Positions 1-7,289 of a DNA stretch of 64,000 nucleotides are shown one piece after another. The notes below the pieces were generated by a model, which was given only the letters and a program-made list of their open reading frames with translations, had not been told where the DNA came from and made no database searches. The DNA lies in assembly GCA_014804365.1 (NCBI GenBank), contig JAAUZX010000083.1, positions 1-64,000 on the forward strand. Direction: 5' to 3'. The stretch is from Lachnospiraceae bacterium (GTDB lineage Bacteria > Bacillota > Clostridia > Lachnospirales > Lachnospiraceae). The position numbers were made by a program, and so were the translations under genes. The first letter of the stretch is position 1. Every line of letters begins with the position of its first letter.

Positions 1-294
1 CTTCCTTATGTGAAAGGAAAGACATGGACGACCGATTCTTTTTACAGAGAAACCGTTAATAACTTTGAAAAGCATAAATCGGATGGCTGTATTTCAGTAG
101 AAATGGAATGCGCTGCTTTGCAAGCGATGTGTGATTTTAGAGGATTAAATTTATACACATTCTTTACAAGTGGCGATCTGCTTGACGCACCCAAATGGGA
201 TACCAGACGAAAAGAAAGGCAGACCAAAGGTACTCAGCACGATGAAGGTTATTTTGATATTGCATTGGAACTGGCACGATATGTCGTGGAATGA
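1..294 (+). CDS. Nucleoside phosphorylase, C-terminal part (5' end outside window)
   Basis: The frame is open from base 1 to the TGA at 292-294, so the gene begins upstream of the window and only about 97 residues are visible. The stretch GCISVEMECAALQAM is the conserved SxEMEx(A/T)A signature of purine/uridine phosphorylases, in which the Met-Glu pair contacts the ribose of the nucleoside. The family cleaves nucleosides with phosphate to free base and ribose-1-phosphate in the cytoplasm. Base specificity cannot be told from this tail. The GTG/ATG-like codons inside the fragment are not the true start. Confidence 0.85.
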   Translation, partial: LPYVKGKTWTTDSFYRETVNNFEKHKSDGCISVEMECAALQAMCDFRGLNLYTFFTSGDLLDAPKWDTRRKERQTKGTQHDEGYFDIALELARYVVE

Positions 295-843
295 TAGGAA
301 TATATGTTATTTCATATATTATTAGTCTTATTTAAAAGAACCCCGTCTATTTGGATGGAGCAGAAATTAAGGGGCGATTACCTCGCCCCTCAATTCTTTC
401 TCTGTGTAGCCTTATCAAACTGTCTTTCCGATCCCATTCTTTGATAATTCTGTAATTTATTATGCACTGTATCACTCTTTGCCTTTGTTCCATAGGCTTC
501 TTCCCACTTGGCGGTTTTATTCTTATAGATTGCATAAGCATTTGAGGGCTCGGTAGAAGTCCTGCACCGTCTGATAATCATACCGCTTTAGGACGCTCGG
601 ACGTAAGCACTACCATGAATGTCTATGCGCACGCTCCAAGGGAGTCTAAGCGGGATTCCGCAAAACTTTTGGATAAGGTTGTGGGAATGAGTTAGGAACA
701 AAAACTGAATAAGAAAAACTTTCCCTTATAACTTGCCCATGAGGGCAAAAACAAGGGAAAAGGATACATATTTTGAGGCGGGCATAGCGCAAGCCTTGAA
801 AATAGGGGAACCTTATGGAAAAAGCTTGCAAACCGGATTTTAT
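295..843. other. Gene-poor junction with mobile-element debris
   Basis: About 550 bp between two unrelated genes. The only recognisable item is the tail of a tyrosine recombinase at 579-695. A reverse-strand open frame at 390-581 has no ribosome site that I trust and no recognised family. The rest shows no gene. The mixture suggests the edge of a lost or rearranged integrative element (inference). Confidence 0.5.
579..695 (+). pseudogene. Tyrosine recombinase (integrase) C-terminal remnant
   Basis: Read on the plus strand the frame gives LGRSDVSTTMNVYAHA followed by KRDSAKLLDKVVGMS and a TAG stop at 693-695. This is the C-terminal end of phage/ICE-type tyrosine recombinases: the LGHxxxxTTMxxYxH block with the nucleophilic Tyr, here in NVYAHA. 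The canonical LGH is LGR. The sequence upstream of about 579 does not continue as integrase and no start codon is available, so this is a decayed remnant of roughly 38 codons. It probably marks the end of a former integrative element. Confidence 0.75.
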
Positions 844-1542
844 CTATTCCGCTAAACGAGAGAATAAATTTGGAAGTCTATCATCAGAATAGTTGATAAT
901 TTTTTCCACACTCTTTCCTAAGTCAACTTCAGCAATAAAGCCACCATATTCATTTCGCTTTAATAAAACACTTTTTCCTGATGGGTCAAAAACATATGCT
1001 AATGGAATTTCTCCAGCAAAATGAGAACACCCAATAACATATACTTCATTTTCAATAGCTCGTGCCTTTGCTAATGAAGTCCATTGTTCAAACTGTAAAT
1101 TATGATACATTCCTGTTCCGATTATATTGATCAATAAAACCGGATTATCTAAACACATAATCCTTGCCACCTCTGGAAAATGTATTTCATAGCATATTGG
1201 TATTCCAACTTTTCCAAATTTAGTATCTACACAAGTAATTTTTTCCCCATTCCGTTTCCCTTTTTGCTTTTCTCCTTTGGTTAAAATACACTTAGTATAT
1301 TTATCAACGATTTTACCATTATCTATAACTAGTGCTTTTTGCTGTCCATTACTGTCTAAATCCTTGAAACCGGTAATAACATACTTTTCTTTTTCTTTTA
1401 TAATATCAATTGCTTCTTGCAAAACATTACTATCTAAAAAACCTTCTGGAAAAATATAAAGGTCTGCATTATCTTGTGATAAGAAAAAATTTAATTCTTG
1501 TATACTGTTATCTTTTTGAGGAACAGCTAACAAAATGTTCAA
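844..1542 (-). CDS. Carbon-nitrogen hydrolase (nitrilase superfamily)
   Basis: 232-residue cytoplasmic amidase-like enzyme. The three catalytic positions of the nitrilase superfamily are visible: Glu in IFPEGF (about residue 33), Lys in CILTKGEK (about 88) and Cys in GIPICYEIHFPE (about 117). Such enzymes hydrolyse C-N bonds of small amides, carbamoyl compounds or nitriles; the substrate is not apparent. It is slightly shorter than the usual 260-280 residues. The start is TTG at 1542, chosen because AAGGAGG lies about 8 bases upstream. It follows the MBL hydrolase gene by 16 bases on the same strand, so the two are probably one transcript acting on a shared small-molecule pathway. Confidence 0.85.
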   Translation of the reverse strand: MNILLAVPQKDNSIQELNFFLSQDNADLYIFPEGFLDSNVLQEAIDIIKEKEKYVITGFKDLDSNGQQKALVIDNGKIVDKYTKCILTKGEKQKGKRNGEKITCVDTKFGKVGIPICYEIHFPEVARIMCLDNPVLLINIIGTGMYHNLQFEQWTSLAKARAIENEVYVIGCSHFAGEIPLAYVFDPSGKSVLLKRNEYGGFIAEVDLGKSVEKIINYSDDRLPNLFSRLAE

Positions 1543-1558
1543 AATAATTTCCTCCTTC

Positions 1559-2404
1559 TTATAATTGTATTTTCAATCCATCATATGCAAAATGTATTGA
1601 ATCCAATTCATTTTCTAATTTTTTATAATCGTCGTAAGATTTTCCCCAGTCTTCCTCTAAATGTGTAATAATGACTTTTTTGATTCCGTATTGCTTCCTT
1701 ATATCATCAATCTCATCTAAGGTAAACAGTTCTTTTCTTAGCGGATTATCTTTATTCAATACAAATCCATCCTTCAAGACATCACCAACAATTGTATTGC
1801 CAATAATCAAAATATCTGCGTTCTCGAATTTCTCTGACACCGGAAATGGTTTCACATCGCAGGGGGCATAGATTATTTTTTTACCATTAGAAGAAATAAC
1901 AAATATCGTTACATGTTCCTGCTCGTTTACCGGAATAAGATCAATCAAAATATCTTTCCCTTTTATATTACGAATTCCGCTCGTATATACAAGCCCCTTA
2001 GCTTCATAATAGGAAAGAACTGAACCATAAGCGGTTCCTTGCTTTTGGATATCTTCAAGGATGGCAGGTAAAGAAGCGACTTCTATTGGATTATCGGTTT
2101 TTTCTCCTAAAGAAGCGGCAAGCCAATCCAGTTTCAGTTGTTCGATCACTCGCATTCCCATTGTGTGATCCGGATCGCAGTGGCTGTATAAAATATGTTC
2201 CACCTTTTGTATGCGGGCATTATTCAGCGCAGCGTTGATATCTTCCGGCGTATCAATCAACACATTGATATCTTCAATAAAAAGACTGCAGCCTGTTCGT
2301 GCATAGGGAAAGCCTTTCAGCCGCGCCTCCGTGCATATAGGGCAGTTACAGCATGGTCTTGGCGTGCTGACACAGCCGCCGGAGCCAAGTATTATCACAT
2401 TCAT
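1559..2404 (-). CDS. MBL-fold metallo-hydrolase, PhnP-like
   Basis: 281 residues. The N-terminus GSGGCVSTPRP then CCNCPICTEA resembles the PhnP/PqqB branch of the metallo-beta-lactamase fold, where the Cys cluster binds an extra structural zinc. The metal motif reads SHCDPDHTMG, that is HxDxDH instead of the usual HxHxDH, and further ligands are in APCDVKP and ITHLEEDWG. PhnP-type enzymes are phosphodiesterases acting on cyclic phosphates of small molecules. The substrate here is unknown, and the first His of the motif being Asp is worth noting. The start ATG at 2404 has AAAGGAG 10 bases upstream. First gene of a probable two-gene unit with the nitrilase-like gene. Confidence 0.8.
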   Translation of the reverse strand: MNVIILGSGGCVSTPRPCCNCPICTEARLKGFPYARTGCSLFIEDINVLIDTPEDINAALNNARIQKVEHILYSHCDPDHTMGMRVIEQLKLDWLAASLGEKTDNPIEVASLPAILEDIQKQGTAYGSVLSYYEAKGLVYTSGIRNIKGKDILIDLIPVNEQEHVTIFVISSNGKKIIYAPCDVKPFPVSEKFENADILIIGNTIVGDVLKDGFVLNKDNPLRKELFTLDEIDDIRKQYGIKKVIITHLEEDWGKSYDDYKKLENELDSIHFAYDGLKIQL

Positions 2405-2609
2405 TTCAGCGAGTCTCCTTTATGTGTGAATTCCAACATGATTTCAGTGGCGGCAACCACTAGAGATATATAATTTAACGTTCAATCTATTTGTGTAAAA
2501 ACATTTGTTTATTAAACAAACTCTTTTTTAATTATAATTGTGATTTGGTGTCTTTAAAGAGAAAAGTGCTAAATTACAGGTAACACCCGGAATCACACTA
2601 TCAGCCCAC

Positions 2610-2636
2610 GGAGAATGCATGTTCTTCGCATTCTCC
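2610..2636. repeat. Hairpin GGAGAATGC / GCATTCTCC
   Basis: Nine-base perfect inverted repeat with a 9-base loop. The same stem sequence reappears at about 34491-34517 inside the insertion after spoVAC, where it is extended to ten pairs around a different loop. It lies directly beside the 60-bp palindrome. There is no T-run, so I read it as part of a dispersed repeat and not as a terminator. Confidence 0.55.
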
Positions 2637-2637
2637 C

Positions 2638-2697
2638 AGACATGATTTAGTTATACTTAGGCGGCGTTCTTTGACGCCTTAGTATAACTTCATGTCT
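2638..2697. repeat. 60-bp dispersed palindrome, copy 1
   Basis: Imperfect palindrome beginning AGACATGA and ending TTCATGTCT, with central arms TTATACTTAGGCG and CGCCTTAGTATAA. The reverse complement of 28340-28399 matches it at 56 of 60 positions by eye, so this is a dispersed REP-like repeat. Here it sits alone in the gap between the divergent MBL gene and the ACGX peptide gene. Confidence 0.75.
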
Positions 2698-2751
2698 TAT
2701 TGTAACACAAAAAATATGGGAATTGTGAACCGATTGAAATGCTTTGTTTCT

Positions 2752-2782
2752 TTGACATAGGTTACCTTTTTGTAACTATGTA
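2752..2782 (+). promoter_or_regulatory. Candidate promoter of the ACGX peptide operon
   Basis: TTGACA at 2752-2757 is followed, after a long 19-base spacer, by TATGTA at 2777-2782. A GTTAC(N6)GTAAC inverted repeat (2761-2776) fills the spacer, which could be a regulator site. The leader to the ATG at 2873 would be about 85 bases. The spacing is not ideal, so this is tentative. Confidence 0.4.
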
Positions 2783-2872
2783 ATAAAATTGTGCGTACTT
2801 TTATATTCTGGCGGCTCTTGTTAAGATGAACTTGTCGAAAGGCAGAATATAAAACATACAGGAGGATTGGTT

Positions 2873-3088
2873 ATGGCATTATCAAATGTTGCGGAATTTG
2901 CAGGAAATGTAAGCGCGTGCGGAGCAAGCGACAAGCCGTCTGCATGTGGTGCAGCGTCACCGGAAGAGAAACCGAGTGCATGCGGAAGCGCGTGCGGAGC
3001 AAGTGATAAGCCGAGTGCATGCGGCGCGGCGTCACCGGAGGAAAAACCGAGCGCATGTGGGAGTGCATGCGGCGCCGGAGATAAGTAG
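2873..3088 (+). CDS. ACGX-repeat Cys-rich peptide, probable radical-SAM RiPP precursor
   Basis: 71 residues: a leader of about 13 residues (MALSNVAEFAGNV) and a core with seven Cys, every one in an ACG triplet. The core is two tandem 25-residue units (SACGASDKP, SACGAASPEEKP, SACG) plus a partial third (SACGAGDK). The repeat is equally clear in the DNA, with a 75-base period. A radical SAM/SPASM enzyme follows, the arrangement known as the ACGX system, in which such peptides are predicted substrates for Cys-directed modification; the product is not known to me. The ATG at 2873 is preferred over the in-frame TTG at 2867 because AGGAGG at 2860-2865 fits only the ATG. The modification itself is inference. 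Confidence 0.85.
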   Translation: MALSNVAEFAGNVSACGASDKPSACGAASPEEKPSACGSACGASDKPSACGAASPEEKPSACGSACGAGDK

Positions 3089-3116
3089 ATTATCAGCTTA
3101 ATACCGGCTAAGGAAT

Positions 3117-3155
3117 GACTCAGAGTCGGTCATAACTGGGGTCCGGCTCTGAATC
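3117..3155 (+). repeat. Hairpin between ACGX peptide and radical SAM genes
   Basis: Arms at 3117-3129 and 3143-3155 form a 13-base stem with one mismatch and one G-T pair around a 13-base loop. No U-tract follows. In RiPP operons such a stem often protects the abundant precursor message or partly terminates before the enzyme gene; that role is inferred here. Confidence 0.5.
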
Positions 3156-3211
3156 ATGACCGGATATATGGGCAGATATATGACGAGACATTTGAAAGGA
3201 CTGTAATATTC

Positions 3212-4243
3212 ATGAAACCTTATTTTGCTTTTCAATGGCATATAACAGATTATTGTGACCAGAGATGTAAGCATTGCTATATTTTTTCAGAAGGAAAATG
3301 CAGCGAACTTATATCCATGAGTTTTGATAACATGAAAAGGGTTATTTCCAATATAGAAGATATGTGTGAACGCTTAAACCGCACACCCTATTTTTATATC
3401 ACGGGCGGTGATCCCATTCTGCACCCTGATTTCTGGGAACTTATGGAGTTGATGAAACAGAAAGGCTATAAGTTTACTATTATGGGAAATCCGTTTCATA
3501 TAACAGATGAGGTGTGCCGCAGGCTGAAAGAATGCGGTTGTGACAAATATCAGATGTCCATTGACGGCATGCGGGAAACACATGATTATTTCCGAAAGCC
3601 CGGCTCTTTTGATTGTACGGTGGAAAAAATAGCGGTTATCCGCAATGCAGGCATTAAGTGTGCGATCATGTCCACGGTATCGGGAACAAATATAGAGGAA
3701 ATGCCCGATGTGGTTGATCTGGTTGTAGAGCACAAAGCAGATATTTTTGCTTTCGGAAGATATTGTCCAACAAGCGAAGATAAGGATACGGGAATTCAGC
3801 CGCTTGCATACAGGGATTTTCTGGATAAGCTGTGGCATAAATATGAGGCATACAAAGAGCAGGGAGTGAACACCTATTTCAATTTAAAAGATCATTTGTG
3901 GACACTGTACCTTTATGAGAAGGGACTTTTCCAAATTCCCGAATATGCACAAAAGGACATGATCTACGAGGGATGTCATTGCGGCATCTGCCACATGACA
4001 ATACTGCCGAACGGCGACGTGTATGTCTGCCGGAGATTTGAAAGTAAAGTCGGGAATGTTTTTCGGGATACACTCTATGATATTTTTATTTCAAAAGAAG
4101 AAATCTATCGGGATTATGATAAATTTGAGAAATGCAGCAAGTGTGAACTGAGGGGATTTTGCCGCGGCTGTCCTGCAGTAACCTACGGGACTACGGGAAA
4201 CTTTTACGGGGCGGATCCGCAGTGTTGGAAAAAAGTAGAGTAA
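3212..4243 (+). CDS. Radical SAM/SPASM enzyme, ACGX system
   Basis: 343 residues. The radical SAM cluster motif CDQRCKHC (CxxxCxxC, about residues 15-22) binds the 4Fe-4S cluster that splits S-adenosylmethionine; FYITGGDPILHPD carries the GGE-like motif (GGD here). The C-terminal SPASM region has many Cys (CHCGICHM, VYVCRRFE, CSKCELRGFCRGCP, DPQCW) for auxiliary clusters, a hallmark of peptide-modifying enzymes. It follows the ACGX peptide by 123 bases and probably acts on its Cys or neighbouring residues (inference from context). A 132-bp repeat begins one base after its stop codon. Confidence 0.9.
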   Translation: MKPYFAFQWHITDYCDQRCKHCYIFSEGKCSELISMSFDNMKRVISNIEDMCERLNRTPYFYITGGDPILHPDFWELMELMKQKGYKFTIMGNPFHITDEVCRRLKECGCDKYQMSIDGMRETHDYFRKPGSFDCTVEKIAVIRNAGIKCAIMSTVSGTNIEEMPDVVDLVVEHKADIFAFGRYCPTSEDKDTGIQPLAYRDFLDKLWHKYEAYKEQGVNTYFNLKDHLWTLYLYEKGLFQIPEYAQKDMIYEGCHCGICHMTILPNGDVYVCRRFESKVGNVFRDTLYDIFISKEEIYRDYDKFEKCSKCELRGFCRGCPAVTYGTTGNFYGADPQCWKKVE

Positions 4244-4244
4244 G

Positions 4245-4376
4245 GTAACAGTTTAATCAGGTCTGCGCATTTACTGCGCTGGCCGTGCAAAAGAGTGGGG
4301 TGTAAGCAGCCGATCTATCGCGAAGCGATTTAGGATGGTCGGATGCAGTAACAGTGAAGCAAAGCTGAACTGTTAC
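4245..4376 (+). repeat. 132-bp three-hairpin dispersed element, copy A
   Basis: Bounded by GTAACAGTT and AACTGTTAC. Same length and layout as 23114-23245. Three stem-loops are conserved: a left stem around CATTTACTGC, a middle stem followed by TTTAGGATGG, and a right stem GTAACAGT / ACTGTTAC. Where the two copies differ, paired bases change together (right stem GTAACAGT/ACTGTTAC here, GTAACTGT/ACAGTTAC there). That supports a folded RNA or a MITE-like element. It separates the radical SAM gene from the nitroreductase gene. Confidence 0.8.
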
Positions 4377-4398
4377 AGAATGAACGGGAGGGGTTGCA

Positions 4399-4989
4399 AT
4401 GACGAATGAAGTGCTAGAGAATATGATGACGAGAAGAACCATCCGCCGTTTTAGGGAGGAGCAGATCAATGAAGAGGAATTGCAGGCTGTATTGGACGCG
4501 GGTATGTATGCTCCAAGCGCAGGCGGAAGGCAGGGCGTGCTGTTTGTGGTATCGCAGAACAGGGAAATGAATGAAAAATTGGGAAGGATCAAACGAAACA
4601 ATTCTACGGTAAAGATGTCAACGGGCACCATATACATTTCAAAGGAACAGCCCAGTATCGCCGATGATCCTGATATTTTCAACGCTTTTTATGATGCGCC
4701 TACAGTCATTACATTGTTTGTACCTAAAAATTTTCTGTTCGCTTCCTACGATGCCAGCGCCGCTGCTGAAAATATGCTGCTTGCCGCGCATTCAATTGGT
4801 TTAGGCGGGTGTTATATCGGGTCTGCGTGGGAATCGTTTGCAGATCCGTATGGGCAGGAAGTTTTGCGGGAATGGAATATCAGAACGGATTATTTTGCGG
4901 CTCTCCACGTCCTGCTAGGCTATCCGAAAGACGAGCAGGTGCCAAAGGCGAAGGCGCGGAAAGACGGGCGGATTATTAGGGTGAACTGA
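4399..4989 (+). CDS. Nitroreductase-family FMN oxidoreductase
   Basis: 196 residues with family landmarks: RRTIRRFRE near the N-terminus (FMN phosphate contacts), the APSAGGRQ motif at about residue 37, and GLGGCYIGS for the second FMN loop. Members are dimeric NAD(P)H-dependent flavoproteins reducing nitro groups, quinones or enones, and some relatives oxidise azolines in RiPP pathways. Twenty-two bases separate it from the next gene, also a flavin-type protein, so the two are probably co-transcribed. Whether it belongs to the ACGX cassette is unclear because a repeat element lies between. The ATG has GGGAGGGG upstream. Confidence 0.88.
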   Translation: MTNEVLENMMTRRTIRRFREEQINEEELQAVLDAGMYAPSAGGRQGVLFVVSQNREMNEKLGRIKRNNSTVKMSTGTIYISKEQPSIADDPDIFNAFYDAPTVITLFVPKNFLFASYDASAAAENMLLAAHSIGLGGCYIGSAWESFADPYGQEVLREWNIRTDYFAALHVLLGYPKDEQVPKAKARKDGRIIRVN

Positions 4990-5011
4990 TAGAACAGAGG
5001 GAGGACGGAAA

Positions 5012-5629
5012 ATGGATTTGAAGACTTGTCTGCAAAAGCTGCAGTATGTAGGAGTATTAAATTTTGCAACTGTGGGTGAAGACGGATCACCGCAGATCCG
5101 TAATATCAGTGCCATACATTATGAGGAGGACGGATTCTATTTTTTCACTGCAAGGGGAAAAGATTTTTGTAAACAATTGCTCGGTGACGGGCGGGTTCAG
5201 GTACTTGGATATACTAAATATAAAGAGATGATCCGGTTGTCCGGCAAGGCTTATCCTGTGGAAGCTGACATGCAGGAAAAATGGATCGATACCATATTTG
5301 CGGAGCAGCCTTATCTTGCAAATGTATATCCCGATGATACAAGAAAAATCGGTATCGTGTTTGCTGTCAAAGATGCGACGGTCGAATATTTTAATCTTGG
5401 TGTGAACCCGATTTTCAGAGAAACCTATACGATGGGTAATGCACAAAAGGCCGAAAAAGGTTATCATATAACAGAACGATGTATCGGCTGCGGAACCTGT
5501 CAAAAAAACTGTCCGCAGAAATGTATCAAAGAAGGGCAGCCATATTATATAGAACAAAACCATTGCCTGCATTGCGGAAGTTGTGCGGAGCATTGTCCAG
5601 TACAGGCGGTCATATCAAGAAAAGGGTGA
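5012..5629 (+). CDS. Pyridoxamine-phosphate-oxidase-like flavoprotein with two 4Fe-4S clusters
   Basis: 205 residues in two parts. Residues 1 to about 145 have the split-barrel fold typical of PNPOx-like FMN proteins (VGVLNFATVGEDGSPQIRNI, FYFFTARGKDF). The C-terminus is a bacterial ferredoxin with two cluster motifs, CIGCGTCQKNCP and CLHCGSCAEHCP. The chain could pass electrons between ferredoxin-level carriers and a flavin. The gene lies between a nitroreductase and the sirtuin, and it ends four bases before the proposed sirtuin start, implying one transcript. The physiological substrate is unknown. Confidence 0.85.
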   Translation: MDLKTCLQKLQYVGVLNFATVGEDGSPQIRNISAIHYEEDGFYFFTARGKDFCKQLLGDGRVQVLGYTKYKEMIRLSGKAYPVEADMQEKWIDTIFAEQPYLANVYPDDTRKIGIVFAVKDATVEYFNLGVNPIFRETYTMGNAQKAEKGYHITERCIGCGTCQKNCPQKCIKEGQPYYIEQNHCLHCGSCAEHCPVQAVISRKG

Positions 5630-5633
5630 GAAC

Positions 5634-6551
5634 ATGTTACTTATGCGGTCTAAAGAACAAAACATAATGAGTACGACAAACGAAATATCAGCACTCCGGC
5701 AGGCGTTAGAACGGGCGGAAACGGTTATCGTCGGCGCAGGTGCAGGTCTCTCTACGGCGGCGGGGTTTACTTACAGCGGAGAGCGTTTTCAAACATATTT
5801 CGGGGATTTTGCTTCAAAATACCATTTTAAGGATATGTATGCAGGAGGTTTCTATCCATATGACAGCTTAAATGAGCATTGGGCATTTTGGAGTCGAAAT
5901 ATTTATGTAAACCGGTATATGAACGCTCCGAAACCTGTTTATGAGGATCTGCTTGGTTTGGTAAAAGATAAAGACTACTTTGTGATTACGACGAATGTGG
6001 ATCATTGCTTCCAGAAAGCGGGATTTGACAAAAAGAGATTGTATTATACGCAGGGAGATTATGGATTATTCCAATGCAGTGAGCCTTGTCATGATGAAAC
6101 GTACGATAATGCGGAAATCATTGATCAGATGGTGAAGGCACAGGGGTATCAGATTGGAGCAGATGGCAGTCTGTACTTACCTGAGGGGAAGACTGCCGGA
6201 ATGTCAGTACCTGACGAATTGATTCCACGCTGCCCGAGATGCGGTAAGCCCATGAGCATGAATCTGAGGACGGATGACACATTTGTGCAGGATGACGGAT
6301 GGTATCAGGCAGCGGAGCGGTACGAAACATTCTTAAGGCGGCACCGGGATACAAATGTGCTGTTTTTGGAATTAGGCGTGGGGTATAATACGCCGGGCAT
6401 TATTAAATATCCGTTCTGGCAGATGACGGCAGGAAATTCCAAGGCTGTGTACGCATGTATCAATTATGGCGAGGCGGTCTGTCCGCATGAGATTGAAAAA
6501 CAGTCCATATGCATTGATGGGGATATTGGGAAAGTGTTGAGCTGTTTTTAA
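5634..6551 (+). CDS. Class-M-like sirtuin (possible protein ADP-ribosyltransferase)
   Basis: 305 residues. NAD-binding GAGAGLSTAAGFTYSG is the sirtuin GAGxS block; TTNVDHCF matches the TQNIDxLH position, but the catalytic His site reads YTQGDYG, so Gln replaces His. The His-to-Gln change, the TYSGERF and FYPYDS blocks and the WAFWSR segment fit class M sirtuins (SirTM), which ADP-ribosylate lipoylated GcvH-like proteins in staphylococci and streptococci. The usual macrodomain, GcvH-L and lipoate ligase partners are not in this window. Cys pairs QCSEPC and CPRC may bind zinc. The start at 5634 is chosen for AAGGGTG just upstream; ATG 5667 is an alternative. Confidence 0.8.
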   Translation: MLLMRSKEQNIMSTTNEISALRQALERAETVIVGAGAGLSTAAGFTYSGERFQTYFGDFASKYHFKDMYAGGFYPYDSLNEHWAFWSRNIYVNRYMNAPKPVYEDLLGLVKDKDYFVITTNVDHCFQKAGFDKKRLYYTQGDYGLFQCSEPCHDETYDNAEIIDQMVKAQGYQIGADGSLYLPEGKTAGMSVPDELIPRCPRCGKPMSMNLRTDDTFVQDDGWYQAAERYETFLRRHRDTNVLFLELGVGYNTPGIIKYPFWQMTAGNSKAVYACINYGEAVCPHEIEKQSICIDGDIGKVLSCF

Positions 6552-6565
6552 TATGTTTTTACGAG

Positions 6566-6609
6566 CTTACTTCGGAAAAATGCAACAATTATCAAAAAGC
6601 CGAAGTAAG
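6566..6609. repeat. Perfect 10-bp inverted repeat after the sirtuin gene
   Basis: CTTACTTCGG at 6566-6575 pairs with CCGAAGTAAG at 6600-6609 around a 24-base loop. There is no T-run in either direction, so a terminator role is weak; it may be another structured repeat in this convergent gap. Confidence 0.4.
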
Positions 6610-6685
6610 GAGAATTAAATGGGGCATGTTTAATGGGATGAAAATGGAAAGGTGGTGCGCAATATATACAACGCACTGGGCATTA

Positions 6686-7186
6686 TTAAATATCTATTTT
6701 TTCATATGCCAGTCTGGGGTAATCATCCTCAACCACATGGATCGTCCCACAATGAACAAATCCGCATTTATTCAGTAGATTCTGCATGACCTGATTGTCA
6801 CCGTGGGTATCCACGCGCAGGTGCCCGCATTGCTTAAACGCCCATTCGATGCAGTAATATCCGATACCATTCACGGTTCCGTCGCCCGCTAAGCGATGAA
6901 TCACACCATATGCAGAGTCTGCCAGCCATGCACCGTTTTCTATTGTATGGTAGGTGGGCTCAATATCTTTGCCCTGCTGAAAGAAAAAAGTGCCGACGAT
7001 CCTGTTTTCGTGGGTACAGACATAGCTGCAGCCGGCGGCAATATCGGAATAAATCAATTTTTCCGGCGGCCAGTTGGTTGGTCCCCACTGGTTAGGGTTG
7101 CCGTGCTTAGCCATAAAATCTCGGGCATATTCATAAATCTCCATAATCCGATTCAAATCTTTTTCGGTTGAATGACGTATTTCCAT
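6686..7186 (-). CDS. GNAT-family N-acetyltransferase
   Basis: 166 residues. N-terminal IRHSTEKDLNRIMEIYEYA and the C-terminal DTHGDNQVMQNLLNKCGF are the typical first and last GNAT motifs; the central acetyl-CoA loop is GDGTVNGIGYY. It should transfer acetyl from acetyl-CoA to an amine; the substrate is unknown. The ATG at 7186 is chosen over TTG 7201 because GGAGGT lies 5 bases upstream of the ATG. Convergent with the sirtuin gene. First of five GNAT genes within 10 kb. Confidence 0.85.
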   Translation of the reverse strand: MEIRHSTEKDLNRIMEIYEYARDFMAKHGNPNQWGPTNWPPEKLIYSDIAAGCSYVCTHENRIVGTFFFQQGKDIEPTYHTIENGAWLADSAYGVIHRLAGDGTVNGIGYYCIEWAFKQCGHLRVDTHGDNQVMQNLLNKCGFVHCGTIHVVEDDYPRLAYEKIDI

Positions 7187-7289
7187 CTTGCACCTCCGCA
7201 AAAATAGTTTCTATTAAAGATTCTGTTTCTTCAAACTTATGAAAACAATGTCGGGCAGCCTGACCTTGAACAATGCGGCTTATTGTTTG

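Noticed and set aside
390-581. Reverse-strand open frame in the left junction
   Set aside because: No ribosome site, no recognised family and overlap with the integrase remnant region; could be part of element debris but unsupported.
5583-5633. Upstream extension of the sirtuin start
   Set aside because: It overlaps the ferredoxin gene and has no ribosome site; ATG 5634 has AAGGGTG.
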